A stretch of DNA of 64,000 nucleotides from Chlorops oryzae (taxonomy: Eukaryota > Arthropoda > Insecta > Diptera > Chloropidae): assembly GCA_020466095.1 (NCBI GenBank), contig CM035806.1, positions 94,387,392-94,451,391 of the forward strand. The letters are read 5' to 3'. Numbering within the stretch: the stretch's first letter is position 1; the number at the start of each line of letters is the position of its first letter. The position numbers and the translations under genes are program-made. Positions 43,777-55,201 of the stretch are shown one piece after another. Under the pieces are notes generated by a model. It did not search any database. It saw only the letters and a list, made by a program, of their open reading frames with translations, and had not been told where the DNA came from.

Positions 43777-46119
43777 TGTAACAGTTTTGGTTGCAGACAA
43801 CCATACCGTATGCAAACTTAACTATGAAACAGGACCTAGATCCGTTCTTGTCAAGTCGCCGAAGCAAAGATATTAGACTAGGTAAACCGCTGCACGCACG
43901 TGCTGGTATGCCGTTGCTAGCCAATTCGGAAATGCGGGGGGTTTCGTGCGTTTACCAGGTGCTTCATCATCACTGCTGACAACAAAAGAAATCTCACGTG
44001 CGTGTATCGACAAAAGAAATAAATATTGTTCAAAACATAATCACAGACCGGAATTCTTGACTTTACGTTCGAGGTTCTTATAATAAGGAGATAGATGTTA
44101 TTAATCCCTCACGCTCATAACCACGCCCGTCCATTTAGTCTCAACTCGCGCCCTATTTATGTTGAAACTCCCGACAGCGTTAACTCCGCCTTGACCAAGC
44201 GACTCCAAAACAAAATCACTCCATATTGTTGTCTATAATCACAATTTTATTGCTATGCAAAAATAACATTCTTTTTTCTTTTTGTTTTTGCGTTTTCTTA
44301 TTTTAAATTTGTTTCAATTTGTTGAGAAAAAAAAATTAGTCATACTATAACCAAAATTGGAATTCCCCGGGAATCTCAAAAGAAGAATCTATATCAAATT
44401 ATCCTCAGCTGTTGTTATGGAGGCAAGTTGGCCGAGAGAACAGAAAAATAAAAACCAAAAATCTCATATACGCACATATATCTGCACAGTGGAGCACATT
44501 TAGTTGCCTGAACCAAAAAAAAATTTTAGAATTTGGATTGCGTTTCGTTTGCTTAATATATCCTAAAAATGCATATTGCAAATTTATGCTTTTAAATTAA
44601 GTCGCCAGTGGAACCCCGACCAAATTCCGTTATCTGAGTTCCACATGCGAACTACAATGCTTGAGGAATTGTAAGAAATTCCGTTAAAAAAAACTTTACT
44701 TAAGACGTAAAGCTGCTTGCCCTTGAAATGGCATTCACAAAAATTATATCGGTTTTTTTTTTGTTTTGTTCGAATTCTCTTACTAGTTCAAATAGGTGGT
44801 GCCGCTCTATCGGCTATAACAAAAAAAAAACTACGAATTCATAATAATAATCAAAAGACTTACGTCAACTCACAATACACCTCGGTGATCCAGCGACGAA
44901 AGGCCTTTCTTCTCCTGGATTCCATCGATGTGCTTACTGAAAGCTATAAGAAGTAGCTTAATCTACTTAAAATTACTGCGACGACATGCGTTCGACATGA
45001 GGCCAACCGGTGTTCCACAAAAACCAAACGAATTGGGTGACTACTAGTCCATAAGATAGATAGTAGACGTAGTCACGTTAACAAGCGATAGCAGCAATAT
45101 GACAGTGGCGAATCACGCCCGTGTTCGTAGCGACACACGTGAGATAACCCGGCGCAATCTTAATTGGTCCATGTGCTCCCAATGGTTGAACAAACTCGAA
45201 GACCCAGCACTAACGTGATGTCTGCCCACTGTTATAGCTTAGCTAGAGACAGATCTCAGTCCTTATCTCGCTTCTTGGAATTATCCCAAAATAACAACTT
45301 ACGAATCCCCTATGAAATAAAATGTGACGACAACAAATTTTAGGTTACGTCTTTACACACAGTTTTTCATTTTTTCGCTATATTTACCTTTCGGGGACAG
45401 CAAGAAGGCGACAACCAAAAAAAAAAGATGAAAACAAACGGATCGGCGCTCCAGCCAAATTGATGCGAAAAAAAACTTTTCCTTTATGCGACTTATAAAA
45501 AGAGAGGAACCACCTTCAATTTCCCGAAGATTGGTATTATACTTATGATGACGCAGTAAGGAGCCGTCGGACATCCGTCCTCTCCTAGTTCACATTCGAA
45601 TTTGCTATTTCCTCTGTACATCAAAACCCTAACTACTATCTCCAGAGTCAGACACACGAACAACTGTCCTGAAACACCCAAGTAAGCAGAGAAAGGCGAG
45701 CGAAGGAAAAAGAAGGTTGCTTGTTAAAGGTTCCACGCCTCTCCCTCCCTCTCCTTCAACCAACTGGCCCTGTTCCGAAACATGCTCGCAAGTCTGACTC
45801 TATAGTATTCGATGGAACGTTCCAGATTCTCAGGTAAAAAGTGGCCTGATCTAATGATCATTCTATCTCGTTTTTCTTATGCAATTTGCCTCGGACGTCA
45901 GCACGAGCGAAGAACAAGAAGGATAGACACGGCGTATAAGACTTTTCATTTAAATATCAGTGCTGCCAACTTACTTGCAAAATTTGAGTGTTGACTTTTA
46001 TGTGTCAAATAATCCCTCAATATGGTAGGTGATACGAAATGAGGGAAAAAGTTCGGCATACACGTCTTTAAACAAATAGGCCAACTGAAATTAAGTTTGC
46101 ACATCATGTGATCATTACA
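43777..46119 (-). repeat. 5' LTR of the Ty3/gypsy element, 2343 bp
   Basis: Nearly identical to 35848-38197. It drives transcription of the element on the minus strand. I could not place a TATA box with confidence. Confidence 0.9.
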
Positions 46120-46123
46120 AGGC

Positions 46124-46640
46124 CATAGGTTAATTTCGACTTCATATTCGTGCTCAGCGTACCCAAAAACGTATTATGGGATACGTATTTCGATTTTTGA
46201 TGCATTACAGCATTTCCACCCCCAGGTGGGCTCATCAAGGATTTGGGGTGGGGGGGGGGGGGGGGGGGGGGTGTTGAGGGTAAACTAAGCGTCGTATCTT
46301 AATTTCGACTTTATATTCTTGCTCAGCGTGCACAAAAATGTACTGTGCGACACGTATTTCGATTCCTTATCTATTTGAGAAATTTCACCTTTTTTGGGGG
46401 TGTTGAGCCAGGATGCGGAGGGGTGTTGAGGGAAAATTAAGGGTCGTTTCTTAGTTTCGACTCCATATTCTTACTCAGTATACCAAAAATTGTAACTTGC
46501 GATATTTAATTTTTTATTTTATGCATTTTTGACAGTGAGCCCTTTTGGGGGTTTTAGGAGGGCGCTGGGGCGAAAACTAGGGGCGATGGAGAAAATCTGA
46601 CTCCGGATTCGTGATCAGCGCCCCACAAACATAAAGGGGG
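46124..46640. repeat. Degenerate tandem array, ~150-bp unit, about 3.5 copies
   Basis: Repeated landmarks are TTAATTTCGACT..ATATTC (46131, 46300, 46455), GCTCAGCGT (46152, 46320, 46612) and a G-rich block ending GTGTTGAGGG (46270, 46426). Spacing is about 140-170 bp. The array also has a run of about 18 G. Copies have diverged strongly toward the right end. Confidence 0.65.
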
Positions 46641-47459
46641 GTATGTCACTTTTCTGTAACAGAACCTTTTTTTTGCGTGCCGGTGTAATTAATAAAAATA
46701 AATCAATAAAAAAGTCAAAACACAAAATTAAATTATTCTTTTTTCTGAGTCGCTGGTGCTAGGCCATTTGCCAAATGCTATAGCAAGGAGTAGCTATATT
46801 TTATATCTGTAGATATTATGTTCATATAGAAAAAACTATGAGGAATTGCAGCGTAAACTGCTATTGGTGTAGCACGGGCTATATTTAAGTATAGGAATAG
46901 GAGCTTTTAAAGTTTCGTATTAAATATAGCAGATGCAGTAACAAAAATCTACTATCCCATTTTATACATTGGTTATAGCACTTAGCGCTAACAAAATATA
47001 GCACATGGTGCTATAATTTTTTTCAGTGAAGATTTAGATTGGCCCGAGATATATAATTGAGCAAAAAATATAGAAAGCAAAAAGGAAAATTTGTTGAAGT
47101 TTAAGAAAGATTTTCGAATCGAAGATGATATTAACTTAGAGTTTGTAAATATAAATAAATATATTATATAAATAAATTCAAGAATATTGAGAGTACAAAA
47201 AAAAATTTATTGAAGTTCAGACAAAGTAGGAACTTGCATGAAGAAAAAAGGGCTTACAAGTGTAACCCTCAATCAAAAACTGAAAAAAAGTCCATCTTAT
47301 AACTTATTTTCATTCCGAAAATACTGAATTATTAAATGAGAAAAATGTAGAAAGACAAGACATTCCAGATGATGAATGCAGTGAAGGCGAAGATAAAACC
47401 AGCGTCTTTGAATTTTTATGAGTTTCCATAATAAATTTATTTACAATCTTTACTAAACA
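46641..47459. other. AT-rich, no gene recognised
   Basis: 46780-47030 has short TATAGCA-type repeats. No supported coding or RNA feature before the LINE. Confidence 0.45.
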
Positions 47460-49310
47460 GAAAGTCGTTTGGTTTTATCGGTTTCACAAGTGTAACAGAA
47501 GACATGAAGTTGTAATCAGACTTAGAAATCTAGATTATCTTGTGACAACGCTCAACACGAACGATTCAGATTCAATGTCATACGACGCAATAAGTCCCTT
47601 AGTTGACACTAGAGGTGATACAGAATTTATTGAGCGAGCATTTTTGGGAAAATCCATTGACAACGATGAGAATTTCAAAGAACTGGAAGTACTTTTTAAT
47701 GAAACTGAGAGCAAGGGACCAAAAGTAGCAGAAACTAAAAGGACAATAGCCAACGTTAGCTAGCGTACTTTTGAGGTTTGACAGCGCGCATTTTAATGGA
47801 TGCATTCGAGAGTATCGGTACGACCTTCTTGAGATTGATAAACACATCGCTAACGGAAGGTACGTTTCCAGAGTGTTGGAAGGAAGCTAGAGTGGTTCCA
47901 ATAGGAAAATTAAAAAATGCGGATAAGCCAGAGAACTTCAGGCCGATAAACACTCTCAAGCTCGAAAGCAAAGTCTTGGAGAAAATTGTGAATAGCCAGC
48001 TCTCAGAGTATTTCGAGACGAATAATCTACTATCGGAGCGACAATCCGGGTTCAGGAGCAAACACAGCTGCGAATCATTGCTCAGTTTGGTAGTGTCAAA
48101 TTGGAAGGATGAAGTCAATGCCAAGAATTTTGTAGTCGCCGTCTTTCTTGACCTTCAGCGGGCGTTCGCAACAATTGACAGAAAAATTCTTCTTATAAAG
48201 TTGGAAAAATATGGAATCGGAGGAGTAGCGCTGAGATGGTTTTCGTCATATCTAGCTGAGAGAAAGCAAAGGACAATGGTAGGCAGCGAACTCTCAAGAG
48301 ATAGGGAGGTGAAATTGGGCGTCCCTCAAGGCGGCATCCTGGGAACATTGTTGTTCATTATATACATAAATGATATCAAAAAAGTTGTTCGATATTCGAA
48401 GGTGAGCCTGTTCGCTGACGATACGCTTATTTACGAATGTGGGAACTCGCCTGACGAGTGTGTTCAACTTACAAACGACGATCTGCAAAGAATAAGTGCG
48501 TATTTGAGGATGAATAAGCTGAGCCTTAATGCAAGGAAGACGAAGGCGATGGTGATAAACGGCAAATCGGAGACAAACATTTTGATAGATGGCAACGTGG
48601 GAGAGAAAGTACCTGAAATAAAGTATTTAGGAGTTATAGTAGTTCAAAAACTGAAATTTGATAAGCACATTGACTATTTATGTAAAAAAAATTGCAAAGA
48701 AGACAGGATTCTTTAGTAGAATAAGGAAAAACTTGAGTCAGGCGAGTGCTATTAACGTTTTTAATGTGCTTATAAAGCCACATTTTGAATACTGTTCAAC
48801 AATAAAATTTTTGAGCGCGAACTGTAATGTAAATAGGCTTCAAAGGTTGCAGAACAAGGGAATGAGAGCGGTACTTAGGTGTGGTAATTTTGTGTCAGTT
48901 GGCTTTATGTTTGAATGCCTAAGGTGGATGTCAGTAAGGCAAAGGATAATGATGTATGTATTGTTATTTATTTTAAAAATTAAAGTTAATTTGTTGCCGA
49001 ATTACCTAAGTTCCCAGATAAGGTATGTTACGAGTGTTCAACCTTACAACCTAAGAAATAATGATAATTTTAGAGTGTCAAGTGCAGCACAAAACAGTCT
49101 AATGTGCAAAGGGTTAAATTTATTTAATAGTTTGCCAAACGAAGTGAAAAATGAACGGAATGTAGTTTGATTTAAAACAAAAGTTGTCAAGTTTGTCAAG
49201 GAGAACTATGAATGATGTGATGGATAATATTTGTAAATTGATAGAAATAGATAATAGATAATAGCAAAAATATTGCTAAATAAACCATAACTACTACTAC
49301 TACTTGCACT
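47460..49310 (+). mobile_element. 5'-truncated LINE, CR1/jockey-like RT
   Basis: A non-LTR element containing the end of the endonuclease-RT linker, the whole RT and the C-terminal tail, then an AATAAACC signal (49279) and an (ACT)n tail (49290-49303). No endonuclease or ORF1 is seen upstream, so the 5' end is missing. It belongs to the same family as the fragments at 4756-5585 and 23262-23560, which share its C-terminal motif. Confidence 0.75.
47542..49170 (+). pseudogene. LINE reverse transcriptase (frames 47542-47763, 47778-48716, 48658-49170)
   Basis: The first frame (FIERAFLGKSIDNDENFKEL) is the linker. The middle frame carries the RT: FPECWKEARVVPIGKLKNA, ENFRPINTL (motif 1), VAVFLDLQRAFATIDR with the first Asp (motif A), LGVPQGGILGTLLFIIYIND (motif B) and VSLFADDTLIY (motif C, FADD). 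The third frame continues with the thumb (KYLGVIVVQKLKF bridging) and the tail RWMSVRQRI and PYNLRNND. One stop region at 47760 and a one-base shift near 48690 break it. All catalytic residues are intact, so decay is recent. The enzyme would copy the element's RNA at a nicked target. Confidence 0.8.
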
Positions 49311-49319
49311 GCACAATCA

Positions 49320-49583
49320 GTGACAATCCAAGATAGGGCAACGAGTGTGGAACCAATTGATGTAAAAAACGTTTCCAAGAAAAAAATATTGCATAGGGAA
49401 AAAAAGGGAAGAAAAATACATTTCTTTACAAAAAGTCGGACACGAATTTATATAAGAAACGCGAAGATCGCAAAGAGATATTGCAGAAGAACTCAAAAAA
49501 AGACAAGTTTGACGTTACTGCAGCAAGCTGGCGTTTCGAACCTCCGTACAAGCGTGCGAAATACAACATTACAACATAAGTGA
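49320..49583 (+). CDS. Hypothetical ORF, possible retroelement C-terminus
   Basis: An 87-residue Lys/Arg-rich frame (KKGRKIHFFTKSRTRIYIRN, QQAGVSNLRTSVRNTTLQHK). I recognise no domain. It ends just before the LTR-like sequence at 49592, so it may be the end of a retroelement protein, but it might equally be non-coding. Confidence 0.25.
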   Translation: MTIQDRATSVEPIDVKNVSKKKILHREKKGRKIHFFTKSRTRIYIRNAKIAKRYCRRTQKKTSLTLLQQAGVSNLRTSVRNTTLQHK

Positions 49584-49591
49584 CCTAACGC

Positions 49592-49938
49592 GGTGTCGCG
49601 GAATATGCGGAGTCGAACATTGGTCATGGAACAAAACAAACCCGGAAGCACACCTGCGTCAGCAGGCCCACGACACCGTTCCTGAAGAACACACCAGCGT
49701 CTGCAGAGCGCAAACTTAGGTTAAGAATAATTAGTATATAAGCTTTGTATTAAAAACTTAGAAATCAGTTGTTCAGTAGTTGAGAGTTGTGAGTTGATAG
49801 TTGAAAGCTGATGTTTAATAACGTACCCAAATAAATCGTGCTGAATATAAAAACATAAAAGAGCGTTATCGTGAAAGTGTTCGTTCAAATATAAGTTCCG
49901 ATAGGCGAGTGCAGGATTTTGGAAAAAACCGCACAACA
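49592..49938 (+). repeat. Candidate solo LTR or LTR fragment
   Basis: Starts TGTCGCGGAATATG, contains TATATAAG near 49736 and AATAAA near 49830, and ends near GCACAACA at 49938. The spacing of TATA box and poly-A signal fits an LTR. No target duplication or second copy is visible, so the edges are uncertain. Confidence 0.35.
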
Positions 49939-50675
49939 CGATGAAGAAGAGGCACTAAGCGAGCTTAAAGTTAAAAATTCAATTAAAAAGGAACGTTTTT
50001 CGATGGGTACAACATTAAATGGGAAGAAAAAACTCAAGAAACTAAATCGCTTTTATTGCCAACAATAAATAGGGGTTTAAACTACTTGGTCAGCAAATCA
50101 TTTGTAGCATCTCCCATATCCCATGACCAAGACCATTTTATTCAGCGTGCATAATTGAAGATGGGTTCTCCTTTTGTATTTTTGCGTCTTTGAAATGCAT
50201 TAATATAATAAAAGAGAGCCTTACAAACACGAAATATCTAATGGACACCACATTTAAAATTGCTCCTCGCGGATACTATAAGTAAGTCTTAATTATTTAT
50301 ATTGAATGTTTGGAAGAGGTAAATAAATTTGTCAACAGCAGAGTTTAAAGTTTTTGCACGCGCAATTTAAAAAAGAATTTTGCTTGCTATCACCCGATTT
50401 TTTAAAACAAATTTTCGCCTCCGTCAATAAAATTTTCTTCATTTAGTATTTATCAAAATTTTTAAATATTTTTCGTCCTTTTGAACAAAAATCTAAGGCC
50501 GCCTATGAGCACATGTTTATAAAAACTAATATTTTCAGCCTCCATGAAAAATGGGCGCAATAAAAAAAGGTCCCAACATTTTGTATTGAACACAACAGCA
50601 CGAATTTTAAGGCGATTTTTCTTTTTTTTAGGGGTCATTTTGCATCTTAATTTATGTTACATTTGGAGCGTTTTT
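49939..50675. other. AT-rich, no gene recognised
   Basis: No feature supported. Confidence 0.45.
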
Positions 50676-51270
50676 ATACCCAGCGTAAGCAGGGTATACT
50701 TGGTTTGTGCAAATCTTGTACAAGCCAGAACTAACCTCCGTAGATATAGACATATATATATATTCTTCATCAGGACCAAAAACTAATTCGATTTAGACAT
50801 TTCCGTCCGTCCGTCTGCCCGTCCGCCCGTGGTCAAGTCGAAATTTGGCACACAGGTATATCGGGATCCGAGTATGATCCAAAGTAAAAATGGGAGACAT
50901 CCGCCTACTGCCATGCCCACAAATGAATATAATGTGTTTTCAGTAAAATGCCTGTAACTTGCGAGCCACTCAACACATTTCATTGATATTTGGTGTGCTG
51001 GTAAACTACGAAAAGGGACAAATCCTTGAAAAAATGGACGCCGCCCTCCTCGAGCTACGCCCACAAATAAGCCCACAAATAAGGGTTTATCGTAACTTGT
51101 GAAGTAAAAGGCGTAGAAGCTTTAAATTCGCAACATAGGTTGACCAAGGCGAATGAAAGGTGCCCACTGCCACGCCCACAAATGGAGATTTTTCGTAACA
51201 TAGAGCGCCAATAATGTGGGAACGTTGGGTATTTCAAAGTTGGGCTTGACCGACCTTAGCTTTCTTAATT
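50676..51270. repeat. DINE-1/Helentron-like repeat, second subtype, inverted
   Basis: Reverse complement of the 18527-19212 type: TATACCCAGCGTAAGCAGGGTATA hairpin at the left, a short GTCC/GTCT tract (50797-50825), CCACAAATGA-type blocks, and CTTTCTTAATTGTT at the right in place of the AACAAGTAAGAAAG start. No coding potential. Confidence 0.5.
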
Positions 51271-51769
51271 GTTAAAAACTAATCTTAGTGTGTTTCTCTT
51301 AAAGGCGTATGCCTTGTTCATGCTGAGCGCAAAAGTGCATTGTAATACTTAATGCTACCTAAAAGCTACATTTAGGCCCGTGCAATTCTAAAATCATAGA
51401 TAAATTTCACACATGACACTGTCTTTAGGAAGTGATCCCTTCTCAAACACCTTTTGATTATGAATTTTGGTATGAGGTGGCCAGTGTTTTCACTTGTAGC
51501 AAAATTATGATAAATTCAGCGTAAGTCATAAGTCGTTCATTGTAAAATAGACTATTCAACCATTTTACAAATGACAATTTCTTTTATCTATTGAGTCTAT
51601 TATGCCGCTCTCATTTTTTAAGGACATTTTCACAAGAATGTCATTCGAAAGAGCAGAAATTGGTATGTTTACAATTGATATTATCACAACTAATTCATTC
51701 TACTTGTTTACAAAATTTAGGACTTTCGCGAGAACAGAAACGAAATGATGGTTTCTAGACTAAATTAGG
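51271..51769. other. AT-rich, no gene recognised
   Basis: No feature supported. Confidence 0.45.
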
Positions 51770-52103
51770 GTGTCTGATCACGAAAATAGCATCCGTTTAT
51801 TTTGTCAAAGGATTGTTTTTGAGGTATACGCAGCAAACGTGAGCCACCTTATGTGTCACTGCCTGGGCCTGGCCAGGAAAAGATCCAGGCTGCTCGGGTC
51901 CTTCTTCTTCTCCTCCCTTACTGAGCTATCATCTGTTCGAATAAAGGACATGGCTCGCTTCGTATACGAGTCAAATTGGCTCCACGAAATAGGTAATTAG
52001 GGAGGCATGCCTTCCCATGTGGTATCACAACGGGCCCATGTGCGGCCTAAGTGTGTCCCCTCAAAGGGGGCTGCCACTCTAACCTAACCTAACCTAACCT
52101 ACA
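51770..52103 (+). mobile_element. LINE 3' end with (AACCT)n tail, partner of the SINE
   Basis: The frame 51770-52000 ends a LINE ORF2: HCLGLARKRSRLLGSFFFSS and LTELSSVRIKDMARFVYESN, a C-terminal zinc-knuckle-side signature (C-L-G-L-A-R-x-R) common in R1/LOA-type LINEs, and a stop. The 3' UTR (52001-52080) holds GGTATCACAACGGGCCC, CGGCCTAAGTG and GCTGCCACT. The tail is four perfect AACCT units (52081-52100). The 5' part of the element is missing. Confidence 0.7.
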
Positions 52104-52705
52104 TAAATGTCGGAGAACGAAAAACAAACGGGCCTATTTCAATGTTACTGAAAGCAATAACACAAGTAAACACGATTTTTGTTTCTGACTTCTGTATATC
52201 AGATTCTGACTACCTATACCTTAGTGATGAAGCAAAATAATGTTGTTTTTAAACTTTGATTTTGTGGTCAGGAGGACGATATTTGAAATTTTCGCGTCAA
52301 TTCTAGATTTTTCTCAAAATCTCAGGAAAAATGTATAGGTTTTGCATTTTATGGATCTCACTGAAAAGAAGAAGAATGCACCTTAACAAAATGTTATGGT
52401 ATGCTGAAATTGGTAGAAAATTATAAAAGTTATAAGGAGGTTTCCGACTCTACTAAAATTCAAAATGCTTCAGGCAAAAATCGTCGAACAAGTTTTTCAA
52501 ACCGCTGCCGACGTCCGATTTCGATGAATATTTATATAGAATAAGTGAAAAATTCTTAGAATTTTGGTACTTAAACTTTTTCAAAAAACTGATTACAACT
52601 AGTCTAGTTTGGAGGTCTAGTGTCAATCTGGCTCCTCAGTGATATTATATATAGTTATGATGAATATACAGCTGTTTGACAGCTGGTGCAGAAGTCAACG
52701 ATTAA
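52104..52705. other. AT-rich, no gene recognised
   Basis: No feature supported. Confidence 0.45.
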
Positions 52706-52804
52706 AGCTGCAAAACTATCGATAGTGCCGATCAACCATTCGAAAGCATATAAAAAGGCTGATACTCAATACTATCGATAGTGCCATCGATAGTTTTGCA
52801 GCTC
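52706..52804 (+). promoter_or_regulatory. Inverted TATCGATA (DRE-like) cluster with a TATA box
   Basis: TATCGATA, the site of the Drosophila factor DREF, occurs at 52718-52725 and 52773-52780, with a third ATCGATAG at 52786-52793. An 18-base inverted repeat (AGCTGCAAAACTATCGAT, at 52706 and at 52788-52804 on the other strand) encloses them. TATAAAAAGG sits at 52749. It lies 50-140 bp upstream of the ORF at 52856. Promoter function is inference from motifs. Confidence 0.4.
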
Positions 52805-52855
52805 TATCAACGACAGTATTTTTTCTTTATTTCTAAAGTGAAGATAAATTTCGCG

Positions 52856-53002
52856 ATGGATATAAGGGCTTTCTTTAACAAAAAACGAAGAGTTGAAGAA
52901 AGTGTTGTGAGGCAATTGCAAGCAATGAGAAGAACAAGAAAGAAATCAGATCGTAAACACCAAATTTATGTCACATGCGCATCGATTGAGCAATATCAAT
53001 AA
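52856..53002 (+). CDS. Short ORF, possibly first exon of a hAT/ZMYM-type protein
   Basis: 48 residues starting MDIRAFFNKKRRVEES. The MDIRxFF-basic opening is common at the start of hAT-derived and ZMYM-type proteins, and it also resembles a PCNA-binding box. The preferred start is the ATG at 52856, about 100 bp after the TATA-like box. No downstream exon was identified, so it may be a relic. Confidence 0.3.
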   Translation: MDIRAFFNKKRRVEESVVRQLQAMRRTRKKSDRKHQIYVTCASIEQYQ

Positions 53003-53085
53003 ATGGAAGTAAGCAAAGCAGAGCTTAAGTAATCGAAGCGAAAACGCAAGCTGACGTTTTGACACATATTGCATTGGCACGCTGG

Positions 53086-53205
53086 CCACAGCGCAGCACA
53101 GGTGACCAAATACCCAAATATGCTGAGTTGGATACGTGTCACAGCGCGGCACAGGTGACCCAATAATTATCCAAATATGCTGAGTTGGATATGTGTCACC
53201 AGAAA
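53086..53205. repeat. Two-copy ~60-bp tandem repeat
   Basis: GCACAGGTGACC..AAATA, then CCAAATATGCTGAGTTGGAT and AYGTGTCAC, occur twice with one insertion between copies. Confidence 0.75.
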
Positions 53206-53232
53206 CACAGCAGAAAATTAGTGAGCTACGAC

Positions 53233-53673
53233 GGCTCCGTGAATTTTGGCCGCGTGAATTAAGCCCACGATAAGTTTTTGGTCGCGGCCTAAATTCATTT
53301 TGCGAATGAAATATGACCGCGATAAAAAATCAAAGTTTTATCGCGGTCAAAATTCATTTTTTCGTTGCGGCCTTATTTCATTCGCAAAATGAATTAAGAC
53401 CGCGCGGTCAAAATTCATTTTTTCATTGCGGCCTTATTTCATTCGCAAAATGAATTAAGACCGCGCGGTCAAAATAAATTTTTTTGTTGCGGCCTTATTT
53501 CATTCGAAAAATTAATTAAGACCGCGCGGTCAAAATACATTTTTTCGTTTCAAAAATGAATTCCGACGAAATATTATCAATTACACTAGTTTACACCGAA
53601 ATGCTCCAAGAACCAAAGATCTGAATTCTATAGTGAAATTTTCCGCAGATTCCGAAAATGGCAAAAAAAAATT
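53233..53673. repeat. Left arm of the foldback-like element
   Basis: Contains GAATTTTGGCCGCGTGAATT near its outer edge, a GACCGCGATAAAA..TTTTATCGCGGTC palindrome (about 53308-53345), three subrepeat junctions and an inner unique part (53560-53660) that is complementary to 62565-62650. Confidence 0.8.
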
Positions 53674-54130
53674 TGATACTCAACTTAATGTGTTGTTTTG
53701 TTTTATTTATCAAGTATAACTTTCTGCGACGACAGAAGTCGCTCTTGTTTATTTCTTTGTTTGCACTTTCGTTCGTAAGGCCTTGAACGAGCAAAGCAAA
53801 ATCGAAGCCCATTGCACTTGCTTGGTACGATCAATTTCTCAATATGCAATCACTGCAATTTTATGTAATTCATTTATAAAAAACAAAATTTGACTAAATC
53901 AGTATTTTCTACCTTTTTGTACCTTTTTTGCATATTGTTATTAGTATATAAGAACAATTGTGGTTCAATAAAAATGAGTTAACAATCATACTTCAACAAA
54001 CTAATTCATGCTCTAGACAGGTACATGCGCTTGGCTAGAATAATTCAAACACCACAATCTTCGTTGTGTTTAGGTTCATGTGCTTAACCACAAAGGCTTA
54101 ACAGCCCACATTAGACTTAAGGTCTAATCA
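53674..54130 (+). repeat. 5' LTR of the roo-like element
   Basis: 457 bp, starting TGATACTC and ending GTCTAATCA. It has TATATAAG at 53946 and AATAAAAAT at about 53967. Compared by eye with 61980-62436 I find no difference, implying a very recent insertion. The two bases before TGATACTC differ between the LTRs (TT here, GT there), which leaves the true start one to three bases uncertain. Confidence 0.9.
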
Positions 54131-54271
54131 TTTGGTGACCCCCGAATAAAAAAAAAAAAAAAACGCGCAATCTTTTAAACCGCATAAAAAATTTGAACAT
54201 ATAAATCGCAAGTTAAAGTTCGGGCCGGCTTTCAAATCGTTTTATTAGAACCAGTCCAACCAGTCAACATA

Positions 54272-55201
54272 ATGGAGGATCAAAATCTGATAGAAAAACA
54301 AGAAAAATTGGGTCAAGCTATTGAGCAATTAATACGGAATTTCAAAAAGGACTCAAAGGACAGGAAATCAAAGGCGTATTATTCCGAGAAACTATCTCGA
54401 TTGCAAGATTTATGGCGACCTTTTAGCACAAACCACGACATCATTATAAAAGGCGAAAAGATCCCCATGGAGCACGACTATTTTAAAAAGGACTACTACA
54501 GTGGCATCAAGAGCCTTGTAGACAGTTACAGCGAGGCTTTTAAAATAGAGGGAGAAAGAGCAGCTCTCGAAGAAGCGGCTCTAAAACCAACGTTGGAAGT
54601 ACACACCTCAACATCAAGAGAAGGCACCAAATCACCTCTCTTAAAGGAGACATGTATTATAAAATCAACCACAGCTGGAGCAACACCCAGTAAGGGCAAC
54701 CAGGTGCTCACGACTAACAATGGCCTCTTCAAAACCCAAAATGCGTTAATGAATTCACTCCGTGAATTAAAGGAGCGACTACTCAAGGAAGGATTCAGCA
54801 TCCACAGCAAAACGTTCTACCAAGGCAAGAGCAAGTTGATCCTTGAGCGACTAGAAGAAATAAAAGACATCGAAAAGCGGTTCTTGGCATCACCCGAACA
54901 AGTCGACGGCTACTCACATCATCAATTTCTAAACTTTGAAGAGGAAATGAGGGAGTTAATTGACGCAATAGATGAGGCATGCGACATGCCACAGTCACAG
55001 CAGGTGGACACTGTAGCACCACCCAGAGAAGCCCATGAAGTACCATTACCGAAAATTCAAATTCCGAAATTTGATGGGACCTTCTCTCAATGGATACAGT
55101 TCAAAGAGCTATTTGTTCAGCTCATTCATAAAAACCAAATAAGCGATGTACAAAAAATGTCTACCTATCGAGTTTTATGGCAGGGGAGGCGAAAAATTTA
55201 A
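54272..55201 (+). pseudogene. roo-like BEL gag, N-terminal and capsid part (frame breaks at ~55180)
   Basis: 309 residues from the first ATG after the leader. A charged, coiled-coil-like N-terminus (QEKLGQAIEQLIRNFKKDSK) precedes a Ser/Thr linker. Near residue 258 LPKIQIPKFDGTFSQWIQFK marks the start of the DUF1759 gag domain. The frame ends at a stop after a single-base shift near 55180, from which the frame 55177-56163 continues. Gag builds the particle. It overlaps its continuation by 25 bases. Confidence 0.85.

Larger units (their letters stand above)
35848..46119 (-). mobile_element. Complete Ty3/gypsy retrotransposon, Ulysses/Osvaldo-like, 10.27 kb
   Basis: Two long direct repeats (35848-38197 and 43777-46119) start, on the minus strand, TGTAATGATC and end CTGTTACA. 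The flanks carry a perfect 4-bp target duplication AGGC (35844-35847 and 46120-46123). Internal order on the minus strand is PBS, gag, protease, RT, RNase H, integrase, which is the Ty3/gypsy order. LTRs longer than 2 kb are rare among fly gypsies and recall Ulysses of Drosophila virilis; that placement is inference. No envelope gene is present. Confidence 0.9.

Noticed and set aside
35862..46000. Duplicate short ORFs in the two 2.35-kb repeats
   Set aside because: They occur in both LTRs, have no motifs and contain differing frames, so they are LTR sequence, not genes.
53308..53345. Bacterial-type terminator or operator from the GC-rich palindromes
   Set aside because: They are the repeated units of a transposon arm, not isolated regulatory sites.
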